Notes under the pieces: generated by a model
Database searches by the model: none
What the model saw: the letters and a program-made list of their open reading frames with translations, nothing else
What the model was told of the DNA's origin: nothing
Program-made: the position numbers and the translations under genes
Assembly: GCA_019925095.2 (NCBI GenBank)
Contig: CM034406.1
Coordinates: 15,596,388-15,660,387, forward strand
Reading direction: 5' to 3'
Origin: Dendrolimus kikuchii
Lineage: Eukaryota > Arthropoda > Insecta > Lepidoptera > Lasiocampidae
Length of the DNA: 64,000 nt
Shown here: positions 33,741 through 44,992 of the stretch, one piece after another
Numbering within the stretch: position 1 is the stretch's first letter
How the letters are laid out: each line of letters begins with the position of its first letter

Positions 33741-34479
33741 TCTATACTAATATTATAAAGCTGAAGAGTTTGTTTGTTTGTTTAAACGCGCTAATTTCAG
33801 AAACCGCTGGTCCAATTTGAAAAATTCTTTCAGTGTTGAATAATACATTTATCGAGGAAGGCTATAGGCTATATTGTATTTTCCAAAAAATTTGGGATCC
33901 TTACTAAAAGTCCAATAATGTAACCCAAGGTGTAAAAAAATGACCCGAAAAAGTCCTTACACGGCGTGCGCTGCGAAAACTATTGATTATAGAACAAAAC
34001 AATGTACTACCACTTTGCAAAAGGTATAATTGTCTACAAAAAATATCGCGTAACCATATGTCTAACTATTGTAGTTATCTCACAATAAGTGTTTTCTTTT
34101 ATTTTTTTAAATAATTAAAATGCCGTCGCTTCAAACTCTTTATTTTGTACCTTGATATTAATCTTATCAAAATAAATTACTTTTTGAATTATTCAATTCG
34201 GACGTTTCATTCAAAAAATATCGCGATATTTAAAAATGTAAGTATTAGTGTTGTAGTCAAATATACTAATATTGTTTGATTGAACTCGCTAATCGCAGGA
34301 ACTACTGGTCTGATTTGAAAAATTCTGTCAGTGTTGGATAGCCCATTTATCGAGGAAGGCTATAGGCTATATATCATCACGCTAAGACCAATAGGAACGG
34401 AGCACCAGTGAAGAATGTTTCAAAATGGGAGGGTTTTGAAAGCAAATTCCACGCGGACGGACGTCGCGGGCACAGCTTA
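33741..34479 (+). mobile_element. Helitron, apparently two nested or tandem copies
   Basis: A-TC boundary: TCTATACTAATATTATAAAG starts at 33741 after A. The 3' end has CACGCGGACGGACGTCGCGG hairpin and GGGCACAGCTTA, a decayed CTRR end. Halfway, a second 5'-like start (about 34255, 'tactaatattgtttgattga') repeats 'aaaaattct(t/g)tcagtgttg' and 'tatcgaggaaggctataggc'. So one Helitron probably lies in another or a tandem pair has formed. No coding capacity. Confidence 0.65.
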
Positions 34480-34784
34480 ACTTATACATTTTTAACATCT
34501 GATTAACGATACCGCACTCGTTGGTTAAACCTCTCAATTGGTTAATGAGATACGATTTATTTGAAAGACCTACAATTTGACTGAGGCTGGAGTTTCGGGG
34601 TTATAAGGACACTGCTTTAGCCTGGTGCCTATTTACTAGTAGATTATTCTAATACTTAAACATTTAATAATAGGTACATGACACCGGCTAAATTCACAAA
34701 GCAAACGAACCCATGTGGCTATGTAAATAAAAATACAACAAATTGAGAACCACCTCCATTTTTAACCGTTAAAAATGTAGAAGT

Positions 34785-35000
34785 TATAATAATAAAACTA
34801 CGTTTTAACGGTTTTAAGCGCGGTAATTTATTTGATTTTTAAACAAACAAAATTAAAACTAAATAATTAAAATGAACAAGTTGGCGGTAGGCTAAATTAA
34901 ACTTTAACAATACTCGTTGACACTTGACATCTTTAGTCTTCCGTGATCACGGCTACTGAAAAGTGGCCAAAACGTCGGCGTAACAAAAATCAAATAAATC
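34785..35000 (+). repeat. Dispersed repeat family D, copy 2
   Basis: 'aaaactacgttttaacggtt', 'ttaagcgcggtaattt', 'acttgacatctttagtcttc', 'cgtgatcacggctactgaaa' and 'agtggccaaaacgtcgg'. A single-orientation copy of the unit that forms inverted dimers at 37.97 and 56.57 kb. Confidence 0.75.
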
Positions 35001-35642
35001 CTAAGAAAACGAAAACCTAAGAAAATATTAAATGGAGAAGTTATTTCATCAACGTCATTGCCGTCTCAAATTATCGATGTTTTTGCATTAGTGTCCGGCA
35101 CTTCGCCTTGTTTTCGAACGACTGATTCATCGATTAATAATTCTGCAGAAATCAATGATTGAAATACTGAGAATGTCGTCACTAGGGGATTTTCTATAGG
35201 TATCGTACAACCGCGGAATGTTCTTTAAGACTCGTTCGACAATAGTCCAGATAATAGTACATTAACTATAATTAAAGAGTCACAAACCGTTCCGCTGTTA
35301 TATTTTACAATAAATCGTAGAAATTCGATCATTTGGAGCCTAAACCTATAACCGCGTTGCGGCGCCGCCCGCCGCAACACAGAAAGTTGCGTTGTGCAAC
35401 GCGCCGCGCATTCCGGTGTTGTGACGTCAGAGTAGGGTGACAACAACACCTTAAGGTCCGTTTGTCTGTAGGATGCTTGGAAAGAACACATGTCAAAACG
35501 TTACTAGTATAAAAATTGAAACGTCGGAGGTTGATATCTTTGGTTGAGGAACGCCCAGCTTTGTGGGATACTAGTGACGAGACTTACAAAAAAATTGTGT
35601 GTCCGCTCCGACACACGACTGGAATTTACTCCTTAATCACGA
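35001..35642. other. Unassigned, with a GC-rich hairpin patch at 35345-35420
   Basis: The patch reads TTGCGGCG-ccgcc-CGCCGCAA (8-bp stem), soon followed by GTTGCG-ttg-TGCAAC. It stands out from AT-rich surroundings and may be an end of an unrecognised transposon. No exon supported. Confidence 0.4.
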
Positions 35643-35850
35643 CTAGCTGACCCGTGCCCACTTCGCTGGGCATCAGAAAAAAATTAAAAAATACTTATTA
35701 TTAATTACAATCAAATATACCCTATGTCACTTAGGAATAATGTAGCTTTCCACTGGTGAAAGAATTTTCAAAATTGGTTTAGTAGATCCAGAGATTATCC
35801 CCGTACAACGTCACAAACTTTACCTCTTTATTTTTTGTTGAGTTTAATTG
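35643..35850 (-). mobile_element. Helitron 3'-end fragment
   Basis: On minus it ends GCGAAGTGGGCACGGGTCAGC then TAGT, with a short stem; the interior has 'tagtagatccagagattatc' shared with other copies. The 5' end is not clear. Confidence 0.55.
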
Positions 35851-36545
35851 CCTACTAAGCGAATTCAAAATATTTAGCCTCCCGTACTGCCCGTAACCCA
35901 GTGACGCCTACATCGCATAAGCCTATCTAGCCGATTAGGGTGCGCGGCGACCATGCAACTTTTTTCTAATACTTACATTTTTAAACTCGTGATATCTTTC
36001 GAATGGAATGTCCGAATTGAATAATTCAAAAAGTTATATAAAGGTATTGAAGCAGTCTTGAATATGAAGTAATTTATTTTGATAAGGATGAATATACCAA
36101 GATACAAATAAAGAGCCTTTTCTAGAGGCGGCGTTTAAATTAAATTTTTAAAATAAATAAAACACTTGTGGCAGAACTATAATAGTTACACAAATGCTGT
36201 CGCGACACTTTTTGTAATGTCTTCTGCAAAGTCGTAATACATTATTTTAAATAAATAAATATAAATATATATAATAATAAAATATAATATAAAATAAATA
36301 AAATTTCCCTATATTCCTTCAAGCGACAAATTCAACTGAAATACAGTCCCTTTATAACTATGCCAAAAAGCTTTTCACGGTTAACTACGAATACCTATGT
36401 ACACAAAATGTACATTTTTGCATAAATAAATAAATTAAAATTGAAAGAATAAAATGTTAAGTATTAAAAAATATAAACAAGTCTTGACTGCTTCTTAAAA
36501 TTAATCATCAATTATGCTTTCAAATATGACAATCATTCTAATTAT
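35851..36545. other. Nothing recognised
   Basis: AT-rich, including an (AATA)n-like stretch near 36240-36300. Confidence 0.5.
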
Positions 36546-36971
36546 AATGGTCCACAAAAAAAAGTTGTGTATGTCAGACTATTAATTTCTGGCGTATTTT
36601 TTCCCGTTGAACACAAATCTGAAGTGAGAATAATTGGGAGTTAATCAAAATATCACAATTTAGTATTTTTTTTTGTTTTCGTTTCAAAACTTTTTTGCTT
36701 GATTTTTTATATTGAAGTACATTTTTCATTGTATGTTCCATTTATTTTTGCATTATATTATTATAGACTATATTATAGTTTGTAGTTTTAAAATATCTTT
36801 GTTCTTTCTTTCTTCTATCCAAAATTTCATTGACTCTTCCGGTCTAATCGGACGCAAACGAACGTCGAAAGGCGTTGGAGAGTAAGGCCTCAGATTCGTG
36901 TTCAGCGTGAAAAATACGCCAAAATATCATAGTGTGACACCCAACAAACACAACTTTTTTGTGGACCTATG
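36546..36971. mobile_element. MITE family G, copy 2
   Basis: Left 'tggtccacaaaaaaaagttg', 'tctggcgtattttttcccgt', 'tgaacacaaatctgaa'; right, reversed, 'ataggtccacaaaaaagttg', 'ggcgtatttttcacgctgaa'. About 426 bp, longer than copy 1 at 7145; the extra middle contains no frame. Confidence 0.7.
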
Positions 36972-37039
36972 TTATTAATATCTTATCTAAATTAATTACA
37001 CTTTTATAGACCAGCATATTATAATGAAGAAGCTCTTAA

Positions 37040-37135
37040 AATTTGACGATGTCTGTGGTAAAACCGGCCTAGCTCCCTGGAACGCAGAGGTCCCGGGTAC
37101 AATTACTGGCATGGTTTTAGTAAACAATCATTTTA
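37040..37135 (+). repeat. Decayed tRNA-derived SINE fragment
   Basis: 'gtctgtggtaaaaccggcct', 'cctggaacgcagaggtcccg' and 'ggtacaattactggcatgg' align with the first 80 bp of the SINE at 43298. The B box is mutated (GGTACAATTAC). Confidence 0.5.
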
Positions 37136-37325
37136 TTCTACTACAACAATCCGGGTATCAAGAATTGGTCACAAAGATGCCCGTTGTATATTATATATTA
37201 ACATTAATTTAATGATAAAATATAACTTAAATCTACCAATTACCATTATATTATTATTATATTTCAAAATAGGGATTATAAAAGAATGGACACCCAATAT
37301 AATTTGTTACGGAAAATGGCTAGTA

Positions 37326-37728
37326 CAGTCGACTCTCAATAATTTGACTTTAAAAAAATTTTCAGACCCCGGTCCCTTGAAAAATAGTACATAAATTGAA
37401 TAAAATAAATATTAATTGGCCTCCTCGGCTATTTGAAGTTAAAGGAATAATATCTTGCCGCCAACATGCAATAATTTGAAGTCCGGGCTACCCTACGCCT
37501 CTACACCTTCAGAACTGACATAAGTGACGATTTCTTCTCAGCTCTCACCACTATAGAAATTCATTAGACAATGATAGACGGACTTCTATTCAAAATAAAC
37601 ATTTTTGGATAATTGTACAAATGTTTAAAATAATACATCACGAATTTTGATCACTCTTGTTTATTTAATTTTGGCACTTTGAAATTTCTCTCTGGTCCCT
37701 TGAGTGCCAAACTAGCGAGAGTCGACTA
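37326..37728. mobile_element. MITE with pogo/Tigger-like ends
   Basis: Left CAGTCGACTCTC after TA (37324-37325); right GAGAGTCGACTA before TA (37729-37730). Further in, 'ggtcccttg' occurs at both sides in inverted arrangement. CAGT-type ends with TA duplication fit the pogo/Tigger group. 403 bp, no transposase. Confidence 0.7.
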
Positions 37729-37946
37729 TAAATAATTTATCAGTTTATTACAGGTAAACTTGAAAGCCACGCCCTTTTCAGCCTTTAGTTGCGTAGTTAT
37801 CAACTACTACATCAAACTCATGATAACACAAATGGGTCATTCAACTTTTTCTATAGACAGTGCCAGGCTTATGTCGACTTAGGATGGAAGTTTATGCCGC
37901 TACAGAATGATAAATAGAGAGAATGCGAAATCTCAACAATAAACAA

Positions 37947-38136
37947 ATTTTGACTTGTTCATTTTAATTATTTAATTTTAATTTTTGTTTATGGTTGTTA
38001 TTTACAATCATAAACAAAAATTAAAATTACAAGTTGGGCGAAGGCTAAATAACAACTTTAACATTACTCAGTGAGACTTGACATTTTTGTTTTACTCGAT
38101 CACTGCTACTGAAAAGTGGCCGAAACGCCGAAATAA
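37947..38136. repeat. Repeat family D, inverted partial dimer with long hairpin
   Basis: A reverse-oriented piece ('ttgacttgttcattttaatt') is followed by a forward copy ('acaagttgggcgaaggctaa', 'acattactcagtgagacttg', 'ctactgaaaagtggccgaaa'). At the junction 37973-37998 and 38004-38029 are 26-base arms with one mismatch and a 5-base loop. Confidence 0.75.
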
Positions 38137-38335
38137 TCTATACTAATACTATAAATTGGAAAGGTTTGTATTAACTAAAAAACGACTGGACCGATTTCAA
38201 AAATTCTTTCACCATTAGAATGTTACATCATCACAGATCGAATCCATAATATTAATATTATGGATCCCTATTAAAACTTCAATAATGCAACCCAATTCGG
38301 GTTCGCAAACTTCACTATGCGTGGCACTAATAGAC
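38137..38335 (+). mobile_element. Helitron 5'-end fragment
   Basis: A-TC start: TCTATACTAATACTATAAAT, then 'aaaaaacgactggaccgatt' and 'caaaaattctttcacca'. Directly adjoins repeat D. No 3' end found before the next Helitron. Confidence 0.55.
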
Positions 38336-38358
38336 ACATGATTTATTTTTATTATATA

Positions 38359-38735
38359 CTAGCTAAGCCAGAAAGACTTATTTCGCGTCGTTGCCACGAC
38401 AATGACGAATTTAGTAGTTAATTACAATGGCGGCACCAACAGACGCGACTGCAGCGGCACCTTCTTCGCTATTATCCATCTATCCCACGGAATCGACAAT
38501 GTTTATCGGTATAAAAAGTATTGTAAGTTACGCTCCGGGAAATAAGCTAGTTCTATGTCGAGTTTCACTAAAATCAGTTCAGTAGTTTTCGCGTGATGCT
38601 CTAACAGACAGACAAAAATTCTGAAAATCGGAATCTCCTGGTCTGACTTACCCCCCTCCCCACCCCCTCCCGATTTTTTTCACATATTTAAACGCATTGT
38701 ACAAACTCGAACCGACAGATCTATTATAGTATAGA
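38359..38735 (-). mobile_element. Helitron, near-complete, minus strand
   Basis: On minus it starts TCTATACTATAATAGATCTG (38735) and ends in GCTTAGCTAG then T at 38359. Interior 'cgggaaataagctagttcta' and 'tttcactaaaatcagttcag' match the family. Contains a C-rich run (38650-38672). Non-coding. Confidence 0.55.
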
Positions 38736-39689
38736 TAGAAAGAAGAAAATAAAAACTTGTGTAATTAAGAGCGTTAGACACGCCGGTGGGAAGCGTCCCG
38801 ACCCTCGAGCCCGCTCTAATTATCGGCTAACAGCCTTGGACCATTACGAGGCCACTAAACTGACGCACATTTGACCTTTCAATTACGATACCAGACAATT
38901 GGTCAGGTGCTAATGAAAATGGCAAATCTTAGGGTTCAAAATTCTCTTACACATTCTTAAAAAGTTCTTATGACGGCTTTATTGAATAATAGGCCTTTGA
39001 ATTAGTTTATTTATACAATATAAATATGTTTTAACGATGGATAATGTATCTGATTGGGTCATAAGTTCTATAAAACCTATTTTGTTGCAAGTTTCGAACA
39101 CTGGCCAGAAAATGATTGTTAAGTATGTAATGTAATATTCGAATTTGGAAATCAAGGTATTTTATATATTTTTCGGTTGTATTTTACTTTGTAAATGGAA
39201 TGAATTGAGTTTTTGGCAGCAATTTGAAGCCTGATTTGCGGCTGTGCAGTTTTATATTTATCAAATTGGTTAGGAATGTATAACAGTTTAAGGATATTGA
39301 TTGATGTTTTTAACGAAGAGTCGTATAGCTGTGTTAAAATAATTTAAATGTTTAATTAAGTATACATTTTCGAGCTACCACAAGAACTTCCTTGTATGTC
39401 GTACCAGCAATTAGCTCGTGAAGATTCAAGCTTGGAAGACCGGAGCAACCGATTATGTAGTGTAGGCACGAAGCCGCTTATACGCATCAACTCAAATAAT
39501 ACGTGTTTTGCATACACGCAAATGATATAATAGCGAATCAAAACAAACTTTCCTTTTTATGCTATTTATTTAGAACTGGCACATTCGTTCAATAATGCAA
39601 AACATTAAAGATTATCAAAGCTATTAAAGCTACTACTTTAGATTAAAGAATGAGATTTTAGTATCCTTTTTTACTACAAGTGTACACAT
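38736..39689. other. Nothing recognised
   Basis: Intronic, AT-rich. Confidence 0.5.
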
Positions 39690-40445
39690 ATCCGGCTTAG
39701 CGGATTCGCCAGGTCGGGGTGGCACTAGCACCTCACGTATGAAGTGCTATTGCCACGCCGCAACTAGGGATACCCAATAAAATCTGTTTGAACCTCGAAC
39801 GTCCCTTGTCCACGTTGTGGGTGTGTGCGCTTGCGCATTCACCGGGCGCATTCTAGCCCGGGCGGACAACGGCCGGCCCTTTACGGACTGGCCCCACTAT
39901 TTATTAATCGGAGAGCTGGGTCTCTCCGGCTGCCTCGGGTAACTCATTTCGAGGTGTGAGAGGGCGCGCGGATCGGTGCGCGTCCCTCCTCTCCGGCCTT
40001 TATGTGAAGGCGGATCCGGTTTCCCCGCCGGTCGCCCCGCACGGCCGTAGCTTACGGCGCCTGGAAGTTATCATGGAAGACTCTCGCTCACCGCCGGGTC
40101 TTGGAGGGAGGAGCGTGGCGGTCTGCTCCCTCTCCCGTTCCGCCTCCTCCTTCGCGGACATTACAATCTCGTAGAAAAAGGCGGCTGCGTCCCACGCGTC
40201 GGCGTTCTCGACCATGGCCTTCACCACGGCCGGGAGAGACCAATCCGCCCCGATAGCCGTGACGAGATCACGGCGATGCTCGTCCCAAGCTGGACACACC
40301 TGGAGCATGTGCAGCACCGTGTCTGCGCCGCCGCCGACGTAGTGGTGGCACCCCGATCTCTGCTCACGCCCTATTTGACACAGGTACCACCCGAAGCATC
40401 CCTGCCCCGAGAGAACCTGCCGTCAGCGGAACATCAGGGTGCTGG
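39690..40445 (-). mobile_element. R1-clade retrotransposon, 5'-truncated 3' end
   Basis: Minus-strand insert: ORF2 tail (40430-40000) followed by about 310 bp of GC-rich 3' UTR ending near 39690. The UTR end 'gccaggtcggggtggcacta' (plus) is shared with 9598-10185, showing related families. Confidence 0.8.
40000..40430 (-). pseudogene. ORF2 C-terminal fragment of an R1-clade element
   Basis: One open frame to TAA: VLSGQGCFGWYLCQIGREQR, SGCHHYVGGGADTVLHMLQV and CPAWDEHRRDLVTAIGADW. This is the zinc-knuckle region (C-H-C with VLHMLQVC) that ends R1/TRAS/SART-type ORF2 proteins, followed by VVKAMVENADAWDAAAFF and SAKEEAERERE. It aligns with residues near 940-1017 of the 60.95-kb ORF2 (ILTGHGCFDKYLC; ALHTLVEC). 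It lacks all catalytic domains. Confidence 0.85.
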
Positions 40446-41529
40446 TTCAAGTTTCAACAATATTAACTTTAAACATCAACGTTAGACAAGGTAGATAGCT
40501 CTTTATTGCTTTCCAAATTAAACATCTACAAAAATGCATTATTAAAGTACTTTATTGTTAAAAAAAAATAGACCGGCTTATCGCTAAAATCGCTCTTCAC
40601 GGCGACCTAAATCAAAGGATATTTTAACTAATCTGGCAATGTAGTTCGAGCAGAAAATGCGATGGAATTGAACAATTTAAAATAAAATGAATATTTGTAA
40701 CAAAATCGAAAATAGAGTGGAAAATTGTTTTAGGCATGCTCTACGTAATTTGAACTGAAGATGTCAGACTATAAATTGAGCTATCACGCCTTCCATTCAT
40801 AACTGTAAAATTATAACGCGATTTCATCTTAAACTATTTTTATCGGACAAATCGGCATTAAAAAAAAAAACTATTGCATGCTTTTGCAAGTACATAATTC
40901 CTATCGTACGATTCGGCTCGGCCATGAAATGTTATTTCGTCATGTTAATCGAATCTGTAAGCCGGTTACAAACGATTCGTAACTCTTTTACTCACTTTTT
41001 ACGCCTCATTCATATATTTTTTTAAATTGAGGTTCCAATGGCTTTACTGAAGAATAAGATTACTCATCAGAAGTATTATAAGGTGTTTATTAAAAAATAA
41101 ATTTTGACATAAAAGTTTATTTACTATTTCTGTCAAATATAACGCATATTAATTTTATTCATGTTTTATTTATGTATGTGTGTGTGTGTGTGACATACAT
41201 ACGTTTTTGGAACGAAGTTCCTTATCGCGCGTTGTGAAAGGGAGCTAGACGGAAAAAATTCTTACGAAAAGTTGTCACGACACTTTTTGCTATAGTAAGC
41301 TATCAACTTTAATGCAATGAAATAAAATCTAAAATATCAATTAGTGTAATAATATACGCTGTTTTTGATACTATTTGTTTGTTTATGTATTTCTTTCTAT
41401 ACATAGGTTTTTGATAAAATTTCGATGGTTTTCGATGCTTATCGACACACTTTTTGAGACGTTTTGAGAATTTTTAAGACATTTTAGGAGAACTTCGTTC
41501 CAAACATGTGTCCCAAAGACACCTCATTA
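40446..41529. other. Nothing recognised apart from a short (TG)n at 41175-41192
   Basis: AT-rich intron sequence. Confidence 0.5.
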
Positions 41530-41800
41530 GTTTTTTTTATTTTATTTTTATTGCTGAAGCACAGCAGACAGCCTGACGGCCCTTCTGTTATGGAAAGTGG
41601 TTACCGTCGCCTATGGACATTACCAATACCAGAGGTGCTGCCAATGTGTTGCCGGTCTTGAAAGAGAAACTGGAACTTAGCCACTGATGCCGGAATACAA
41701 CTTAAAGTTGTTATGGCGGCATACTCTACACCAGGGGTGGTAGCCAGAAAGTCGGACAAATAGAAATCTGGCGGTGGGTTGTTTTGTCGCCTCTATCGAT
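41530..41800 (-). repeat. SINE-like repeat family A, copy 7
   Basis: 'tttttattgctgaagcacag', 'tatggaaagtggttaccgtc', 'gccggaatacaacttaaagt', 'tgttatggcggcatactcta', 'ggtggtagcc' and 'gtgggttgttttgtcgcctc'. Near full length. Adjoins a repeat I scrap at 41805-41885. Confidence 0.8.
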
Positions 41801-41804
41801 TCAG

Positions 41805-41885
41805 ATGATAACTAAAGTGGTATCATTAGATTTTTGAAAAATAGATTATCCTAGCTAGGAATCGAATCAAATAATTTGGAAAAAG
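41805..41885 (-). repeat. Repeat family I fragment
   Basis: 'gataactaaagtggtatcat' and 'aggaatcgaatcaaataatt' match the start of the inverted copy at 29600. Confidence 0.5.
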
Positions 41886-42461
41886 AAAATAGCATCTTGT
41901 AAATATTATTCGCGGATCACACCAGCGTTCCCTCGAGTTTCTCACCACGCCATGCTACATCAACTTCAACGCTGCTATCTCAGACGACCCAGCTCAGCCT
42001 CAACGCTTTCATCAGCACCCGCTTCCGAAGCCCATTCTAGGGTCTATTATACCAAAATAAAGATTATCTGGACCCCGAAGTAAATCGCAGCGTCCGAAGA
42101 CAGGTGAATTAAATAAATTTTATAAGACCTTTCTGTACATTTTACTTGGCAATGAATTATATTTCTCTTAACTAGTGGGATGTCAAACGCGGTTGTCCTC
42201 ACAAATATTTGTTCAGCCGCTCTGTGCTGCGGCAAGCAAATACTGTACACCGCAATTCATCTGTTTATTCATAAAATATTTGTCTGTCGGGGAAATAATA
42301 ATTATTTTCAAGATAAAAAATCTGCTAAGAAACTAAGATGAATCTAAATATAAACATATCAGTTTTCGCTAGAAAGTGCTCTCTGACAAATTCCAAACTT
42401 TTATTCCGCGGTAATAACTCATGTCTAAACTGATTTCGTTTCCAGAAACTGCTGAGTGTGA
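41886..42461. other. Nothing recognised
   Basis: Mixed composition; a somewhat GC-richer stretch at 41930-42040 has no open frame of note. Confidence 0.4.
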
Positions 42462-42674
42462 AGTTCTGATTTTGATACAGCTCGTGCTAACATATGGCTT
42501 AGTCTATTTAACTTAGAGGAAGAAAGAAGATACGTCATAGAACGAGTTAAAGTATATAAGTCTAAGAATAGAGAAATGGATGAAGAAGCCTACAGAGTCA
42601 GCATCGTGCAAGATGTTGGCCAAAATCCAGGTCTCGCTTGGGAACATTTTCCACTAAGGTGGTGGGACGCCTAG
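42462..42674 (+). CDS. Orphan open frame, possibly an exon or gene fragment
   Basis: Open from 42462 to TAG at 42672-42674. The peptide includes DTARANIWLSLFNLEEERRY, VIERVKVYKSKNREMDEEAY and ends HFPLRWWDA. It reads like real protein (balanced charged and hydrophobic residues) in an AT-rich intron. Possible acceptors are 'gtttccag' at 42444 and 'gatacag' at 42480. I do not recognise the family; a remnant of a retroelement gag or of a captured gene are both possible. Confidence 0.35.
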   Translation, partial: SSDFDTARANIWLSLFNLEEERRYVIERVKVYKSKNREMDEEAYRVSIVQDVGQNPGLAWEHFPLRWWDA

Positions 42675-43297
42675 GAATGTTCATCGTTCACATTCTATGG
42701 ACTGTCATAGGCCTTTTCTTGAAATCTACTGGGACTTAGATGAAATTCGGAATCTAGATACATATACCGCTACACAATAGTATAGTATTAATGTGAAAAT
42801 CTAATTATTAGGAGTGGCAACACTGAGGTATGATAAAGCGTTTAGATCTTTATTTTTTTTTTGTAGTTTAGTTATTATTTTTTTCAGGCTAAATAAAGAG
42901 TGTTATTCGTCCAAGTCCCGCGTGTACATACGTATTCGGGGGTACGTTTAGTTGTAAATTTCAAAAAGACGAAGGACCACCCAAGTGCTCACTTTCTCCG
43001 TAATCGCTCCGTATGTCCTTGTACTGAATACCAAGAACCTGGCGGAACTTTCTCTCATTGGCAACACCAAGCCAACGTCAGACAATCGAGTTCGTTAATT
43101 GTATTTTAGTGTTCCGATGCCCAAAGGTAAAAAGAAAAGCATAATTATGATTTCACTCCGTTGACTGTCTGTTTGTCACAGGCACAGGTAATTATATGAG
43201 GTAATATTGTGACTAAACATGTAATTAATTGTCTTTCATATCAACAAAAATAAAACGGTGAAATTTTCAAAAATAATTAAAGGATGGCTCGAAAGAT
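42675..43297. other. Possible LTR-element remnant at 42840-43110
   Basis: 'gctaaataaagagtgttatt' followed by 'ccaagtcccgcgtgtacata' resembles the polyadenylation end of an LTR, but no partner LTR or primer site was found. The rest is unassigned. Confidence 0.3.
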
Positions 43298-43539
43298 GAC
43301 GGCCTCTGTGGTTGAGCGGGCTAAGCCTTTGCCGGCGTACCTCACTGCAACGCAGAGGTTCCGGGTTCGATTCCTGGTATAGTAAATTTCGGAAACGTAT
43401 TTTCTCCGTTATTTACTATGGTCTGGGTGTCTGGGATCGGCCCCAGAGTAGTCCGTTGTATATTACCCATAACACAAGCGTAACTTGCTTAATTTGGGGA
43501 TATACAATGTGTGTGTTTGTCTAAAAAAAAAAAAAAAGA
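43298..43539 (+). mobile_element. tRNA-derived SINE, intact-looking, with poly(A)
   Basis: A-box-like TGGTTGAGCGGG at about 43312 and a perfect B box GGTTCGATTCC at about 43364 form an RNA polymerase III internal promoter. The body includes 'gtctgggtgtctgggatcgg' and ends with a 14-base A run (43525-43539). The second copy at 17290-17535 is more diverged. Insertion appears recent in relative terms. Confidence 0.85.
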
Positions 43540-43792
43540 TAAATTCGTTAAATAAAGATTAACAATAATCGTCAAGTAAGATAATTACCGAAATCTACGA
43601 GCACATTTCGAAAAATACTTTATTCTTATGTTTCAAATTTCGAATTTATAATATAATATTTACTAAAACAAATACTATTCCATCCCACTTTTATCTTCGA
43701 AATTCATTGGCTGAAAATTTTGAAAAAAGTAATCTCAATACTTTAGAAATATCCTTAAGACATGTCTTCGACATAAACATAAGCCCTCGAGA

Positions 43793-44005
43793 ACCCAAGT
43801 AATTTGCAAAAAAAACCCCTGAAAATTGCTAAAAATTGCAGTTATCTATATATATTTAAGTATATTGGAACCGGTAGGGGGCGCTGGGATCAGATCCTAG
43901 AATTTTATTTTATCAGAGCAGGACAACGTCTGCTGGGGCCGCTAGTTATAATAAAAAAGTTGCAATTTTCAGGAGTTTTCTGCAATTTACTTGGATTTTC
44001 AAAAG
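43793..44005. repeat. Inverted repeat surrounding a Helitron 3' end
   Basis: Arms 'ccaagtaatttgcaaaaaaa' with 'cctgaaaattgc' (43793-43830) and, inverted, 'ttgcaattttcaggagtttt' with 'ctgcaatttacttgg' (43962-44000). Between them lies a Helitron 3' piece (about 43858-43953): 'ggaaccggtagggggcgctg' to CAGGACAACGTCTGC and GGGGCCGCTAG. The Helitron may have landed in a palindromic element. Confidence 0.6.
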
Positions 44006-44249
44006 CTAATGGGCCAAATGGGCTTGAGATTCAAAATCAGCGGATAGAAACAAATAAAATTCATACTTGATCTACTTCCATAAAACTTTAATCGCCAAAA
44101 CTGCAATATTTCGCCATTTATAGCGGTTTTTTGCAATTTATACAAATTTTTGAGGGTGTATGGACCAAACTGGCCCCACATTCGGAATCAGCGCATCGAA
44201 ATAGATAAGAATAGACCATTTTTCTCTTGTGGGCCGGTGTTATAAAGAA

Positions 44250-44455
44250 CTAGCTTTTGCCCGCGACTTCGCTTGCGTTAATGTTATCCCACGGGAACCA
44301 ACATTTTTCCCTGGATAAAAAGTAGCATATGTTCTATTCCAGACTATAATCTATCTCTGTGCCAAATTTCATCCAGATCCGTTAAGCCGTTCTGGTGTGA
44401 CTGAACAACAAACATCCATCCAAACTTTCGCATTTATAATATCAAATAGTATAGA
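44250..44455 (-). mobile_element. Complete short non-autonomous Helitron
   Basis: On minus it begins TCTATACTATTTGATATTAT (44455) and ends GAAGTCGCGGGCAAAAGCTAG then T (44250), with a stem from 'gcaagcgaagtcgc' near the end. It contains 'gaaatttggcacagagatag' and 'tccagggaaaaatgttgg'. At 206 bp this is the cleanest full-length example in the window. Confidence 0.7.
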
Positions 44456-44992
44456 TTACATTTAGGTGCACAGCAATATATAATATCAATTGGTCGACAA
44501 GAAACGAAACTGCTGAAGCATCGTTAACAGTCGACTTCAAAATTCATTGCTGAACAATAAATCTACGTCTAAAGTGCAATCTCCTAGTTTTTATTTCGTG
44601 AAAAACGTGCCTCAACTAATTCTATTAATATCCAATTAACAAAGGAAATGACGTGTGAATTATCGTATTATGATCAGGTAACATTGAATTAGTATTTAAA
44701 AAAAATACATAAAAGCATTAGCCGACGTGGTAATAATTAATGTTACGACACATGCACACTGAATGTATATTTAGGGCTGTCGAGTGTGTATTATGTCCAT
44801 GCCAAAATTTAAGGCCACTCTTAGCGTCAAGTCTGTAACTTATCAAATATCCGTAGTCTGTAAAATTAAGATTAAATCAGTTGATTTAATATTGAGAAGA
44901 GATGATTTACAGGGTACCAAAACAGTCGAGTTATTATTCCAATTCGAGCCGATTGGCAATTTGAATCACAGACTCGGGGCCCAGGGCCCCAA
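44456..44992. other. Nothing recognised
   Basis: AT-rich intron sequence. Confidence 0.5.

Noticed and set aside
40000..40317. A host gene coding for a Glu-rich protein
   Set aside because: The frame is the end of an R1-clade ORF2, as shown by its alignment with the 60-64 kb element.
43298..43380. A true tRNA gene
   Set aside because: A and B boxes are present, but there is no proper anticodon stem or acceptor pairing, and the unit continues into a SINE body with poly(A) and has a second copy.
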